Shown here in pieces: positions 62,738 to 64,000 of a stretch of DNA of 64,000 nucleotides (position 1 is the stretch's first letter; each line of letters starts with the position of its first letter). The notes under the pieces are model-generated. The model searched no databases. It was not told the DNA's origin and worked only from the letters and a program-made list of their open reading frames with translations. The DNA lies in NCBI RefSeq assembly GCF_000349325.1, contig NC_020504.1, forward strand, positions 5,490,053 to 5,554,052. The letters are read 5' to 3'. A program made the position numbers and the translations under genes. Origin of the DNA: Streptomyces davaonensis JCM 4913 (GTDB lineage Bacteria > Actinomycetota > Actinomycetes > Streptomycetales > Streptomycetaceae).

Positions 62738-63337
62738 ATGGCTCTCGATGATCGGCACCACACGGCCCCCTTTCCCGATCTGCGCGCCCAGGACCTGTGG
62801 CTGCGCCCCTGGGACCCGGAGTCGGAGGCGGATGTCGAGGCGTGGCTGCGCGGGCGGACGGACCCGGAGTTCGCCCGCTGGAACACCCCGCTGAGCTTCA
62901 CCACCGACGCGGACAGCGCCCGGGAGCAGATCAGAGCGTCGGCGCGGTCCGCGGCGGAGGGAACGGCGGCGCCGTACTGCATCGCGGACGCGGACACCGG
63001 GCGGCCGCTCGGGCATCTCGGCGTCAACGTCACCAACCGTGTGATGAACACAGCGCGCGTCGGATACTGGGTCCTGCCCGAGGAGCGCGGCCGGGGAATC
63101 GCCACCCGCGCACTCCTCCTCGCCGCGCGCTGGGCGCTCACCGATCTGGGCCTGCACCGACTGGAACTCGACCACGCGGTCGGGCACGATTCCTCCTGCC
63201 GCATCGCCGAGCGCTGCGGTTTCCCCTACGAGGGCACCCTCAGGGGCGCGATGTGGGAGGCGGGCCGCCATGACGCGTACCGGGACATGCATCTGCACGC
63301 CCGGCTGGCCGGCGACCCCGAGCCGGACCCGGTGTAG
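62738..63337 (+). CDS. RimJ/RimL-type GNAT acetyltransferase
   Basis: The 199-residue protein is a GNAT of the ribosomal-protein N-acetyltransferase branch: LRPWDPESEADVEAWLRG, GHLGVNVTNRVMNTARVGYWVLPEERGRGIATRALLLAARWA (acetyl-CoA loop RGRGIA), LGLHRLELDHAVGHDSSCRIAERCGFPYEGTLRGAMWEAGRHDAYRDMHLHARL. The substrate is probably a protein N-terminus or an antibiotic amine, not decidable here. ATG start 22 bases after the DUF35 gene. Confidence 0.87.
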   Translation: MALDDRHHTAPFPDLRAQDLWLRPWDPESEADVEAWLRGRTDPEFARWNTPLSFTTDADSAREQIRASARSAAEGTAAPYCIADADTGRPLGHLGVNVTNRVMNTARVGYWVLPEERGRGIATRALLLAARWALTDLGLHRLELDHAVGHDSSCRIAERCGFPYEGTLRGAMWEAGRHDAYRDMHLHARLAGDPEPDPV

Positions 63338-63424
63338 AGGAGTTGCCGTCGCGTCGATGTGACGGCCGTGCGTTCACCCCGACAAGGCATGGCCAAGTCC
63401 CGTACAGACGCGGGATCATGAGAC

Positions 63425-64000
63425 ATGCGCTCGGACGACTGGTACGTCACCGAAGACCTCGACCGCTTCCTCTCCCACGCGGGAGGCTTCCTGCGGTCGC
63501 GCCCCGATCTGCACACCGTCGCCCTGACGGTCACCGAGTCCCTGCGGATGCGCGGGCTGAACGCCTACGGCGGTGACGAGCCGCCCGTGTTCGGGGTGAT
63601 GGAACGCGACGGCCAGGTGCGCGGAGCGTACTTCCGCACCCCGCCCTACCGGCTGAACGTCACCCCGCTCACCGCCGACGAGACCGACGCCCTCGCCGCC
63701 CATCTGGTCGCCGTCGGCCACCCGGTGCCCGGCATCATCGGCACCCGCGAGACCTCCGCCGGATTCGTCCGCTCCTGGCAGCGCCACACCGGTGCGACGG
63801 CGGCCCTGCGCCAGCGGCAACGCCTGTACCGGCTCGGCATGCTGATGATGCCGCAGCCGGTGCCGGCGGGCGCCGCGCGGGTGGCGGGCGAGAAGGACCG
63901 GGACCAACTGATCAAGTGGTACGGCGAGTTCGTGGAGAGCGTCGGCGACCACGCGGCCGGTGACCTGGACGCCTGGGCCGACCACCGCATCGGCTACGGC
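63425..64000 (+). CDS. GNAT-family acetyltransferase, N-terminal part (runs off window end)
   Basis: From the ATG at 63425 there are 192 open codons to the window end. The product begins RSDDWYVTEDLDRFLSHAGGFLRSRPDLHTVALTVTESL, then FGVMERDGQVRGAYFRTPPYRLNVTPL and RLGMLMMPQPVPAGAARVAG. This is the typical N-terminal half of a two-domain Streptomyces GNAT protein; the catalytic acetyl-CoA loop would follow outside the window. Start: ATG at 63425, but no strong Shine-Dalgarno is visible. Confidence 0.75.
   Translation, partial: MRSDDWYVTEDLDRFLSHAGGFLRSRPDLHTVALTVTESLRMRGLNAYGGDEPPVFGVMERDGQVRGAYFRTPPYRLNVTPLTADETDALAAHLVAVGHPVPGIIGTRETSAGFVRSWQRHTGATAALRQRQRLYRLGMLMMPQPVPAGAARVAGEKDRDQLIKWYGEFVESVGDHAAGDLDAWADHRIGYG

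Overview
The window is chromosomal DNA of a Streptomyces. GC content is very high, third codon positions are almost all G or C, GTG starts are common, many genes overlap by 1-4 bases, and the families present are typical of the genus (DUF397/XRE pair, DmdR1, SCO4402 family, GC-rich intergenic inverted repeats). From memory, the order 4-coumarate-CoA ligase, enoyl-CoA hydratase, TetR, pdxH, citrate synthase, SIS protein, dmdR1, then purU resembles the SCO438x-SCO440x stretch of S. coelicolor. That synteny is recalled, not computed. No rRNA, tRNA, CRISPR array or intact transposase was seen.

Layout. (1) 1-9.7 kb is an accessory block. It starts with a truncated exported protein, then a 2395-residue RHS polymorphic toxin with a HINT domain and a C-terminal RNase Sa/barnase-like domain, an overlapping barstar-type immunity gene, a strong terminator, and a convergent XRE/DUF397 pair. 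(2) 9.8-19.9 kb is one long operon: a TIGR03084-type protein, an AtuA-like protein, both subunits of an acyl-CoA carboxylase, an acyl-CoA dehydrogenase, a 4-coumarate-CoA-ligase-like enzyme, an enoyl-CoA hydratase and a TetR regulator. It looks like an acyl-CoA catabolic pathway. (3) 19.9-38.2 kb is mostly housekeeping and regulation: pdxH, a CitA-type citrate synthase, an IPNS-like oxygenase behind a short cysteine-containing leader peptide, GNAT, PAS protein, SIS protein, DmdR1, an alpha/beta hydrolase without its nucleophile, an ABC exporter, a small prim-pol protein, a TPR regulator, a repeat-rich membrane protein, a solute-binding lipoprotein and purU. (4) 38.2-41.7 kb holds a sigma factor/anti-sigma pair, an STAS anti-anti-sigma factor and an EF-hand protein.

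(5) 41.6-62.7 kb is a second, scattered acyl-CoA catabolic region: an AMP-forming acyl-CoA ligase, three acyl-CoA dehydrogenases (two forming a probable heteromer), a cyclase-family hydrolase, an SDR, a zinc alcohol dehydrogenase, a flavin reductase, an enoyl-CoA hydratase, an ADP-forming acyl-CoA ligase, an FAD monooxygenase, a DoxX protein and a DUF35 protein. Six of its promoter regions carry seven copies of one palindrome, CTGACGnnnCGTCAG, just upstream of start codons. This points to one regulon under a single, probably TetR-type, repressor that I cannot identify inside the window. Embedded in the region are an HATPase anti-sigma-like kinase, a GlxA-type regulator divergent from an MFS transporter, and an LAxTG-anchored surface protein. 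(6) The window ends with a RimJ-type GNAT and a second, truncated GNAT.

The most interesting items are the shared operator/regulon, the RHS RNase-barstar cassette, the cysteine leader peptide before the IPNS-like gene, and the hydrolase whose nucleophile is Ala.
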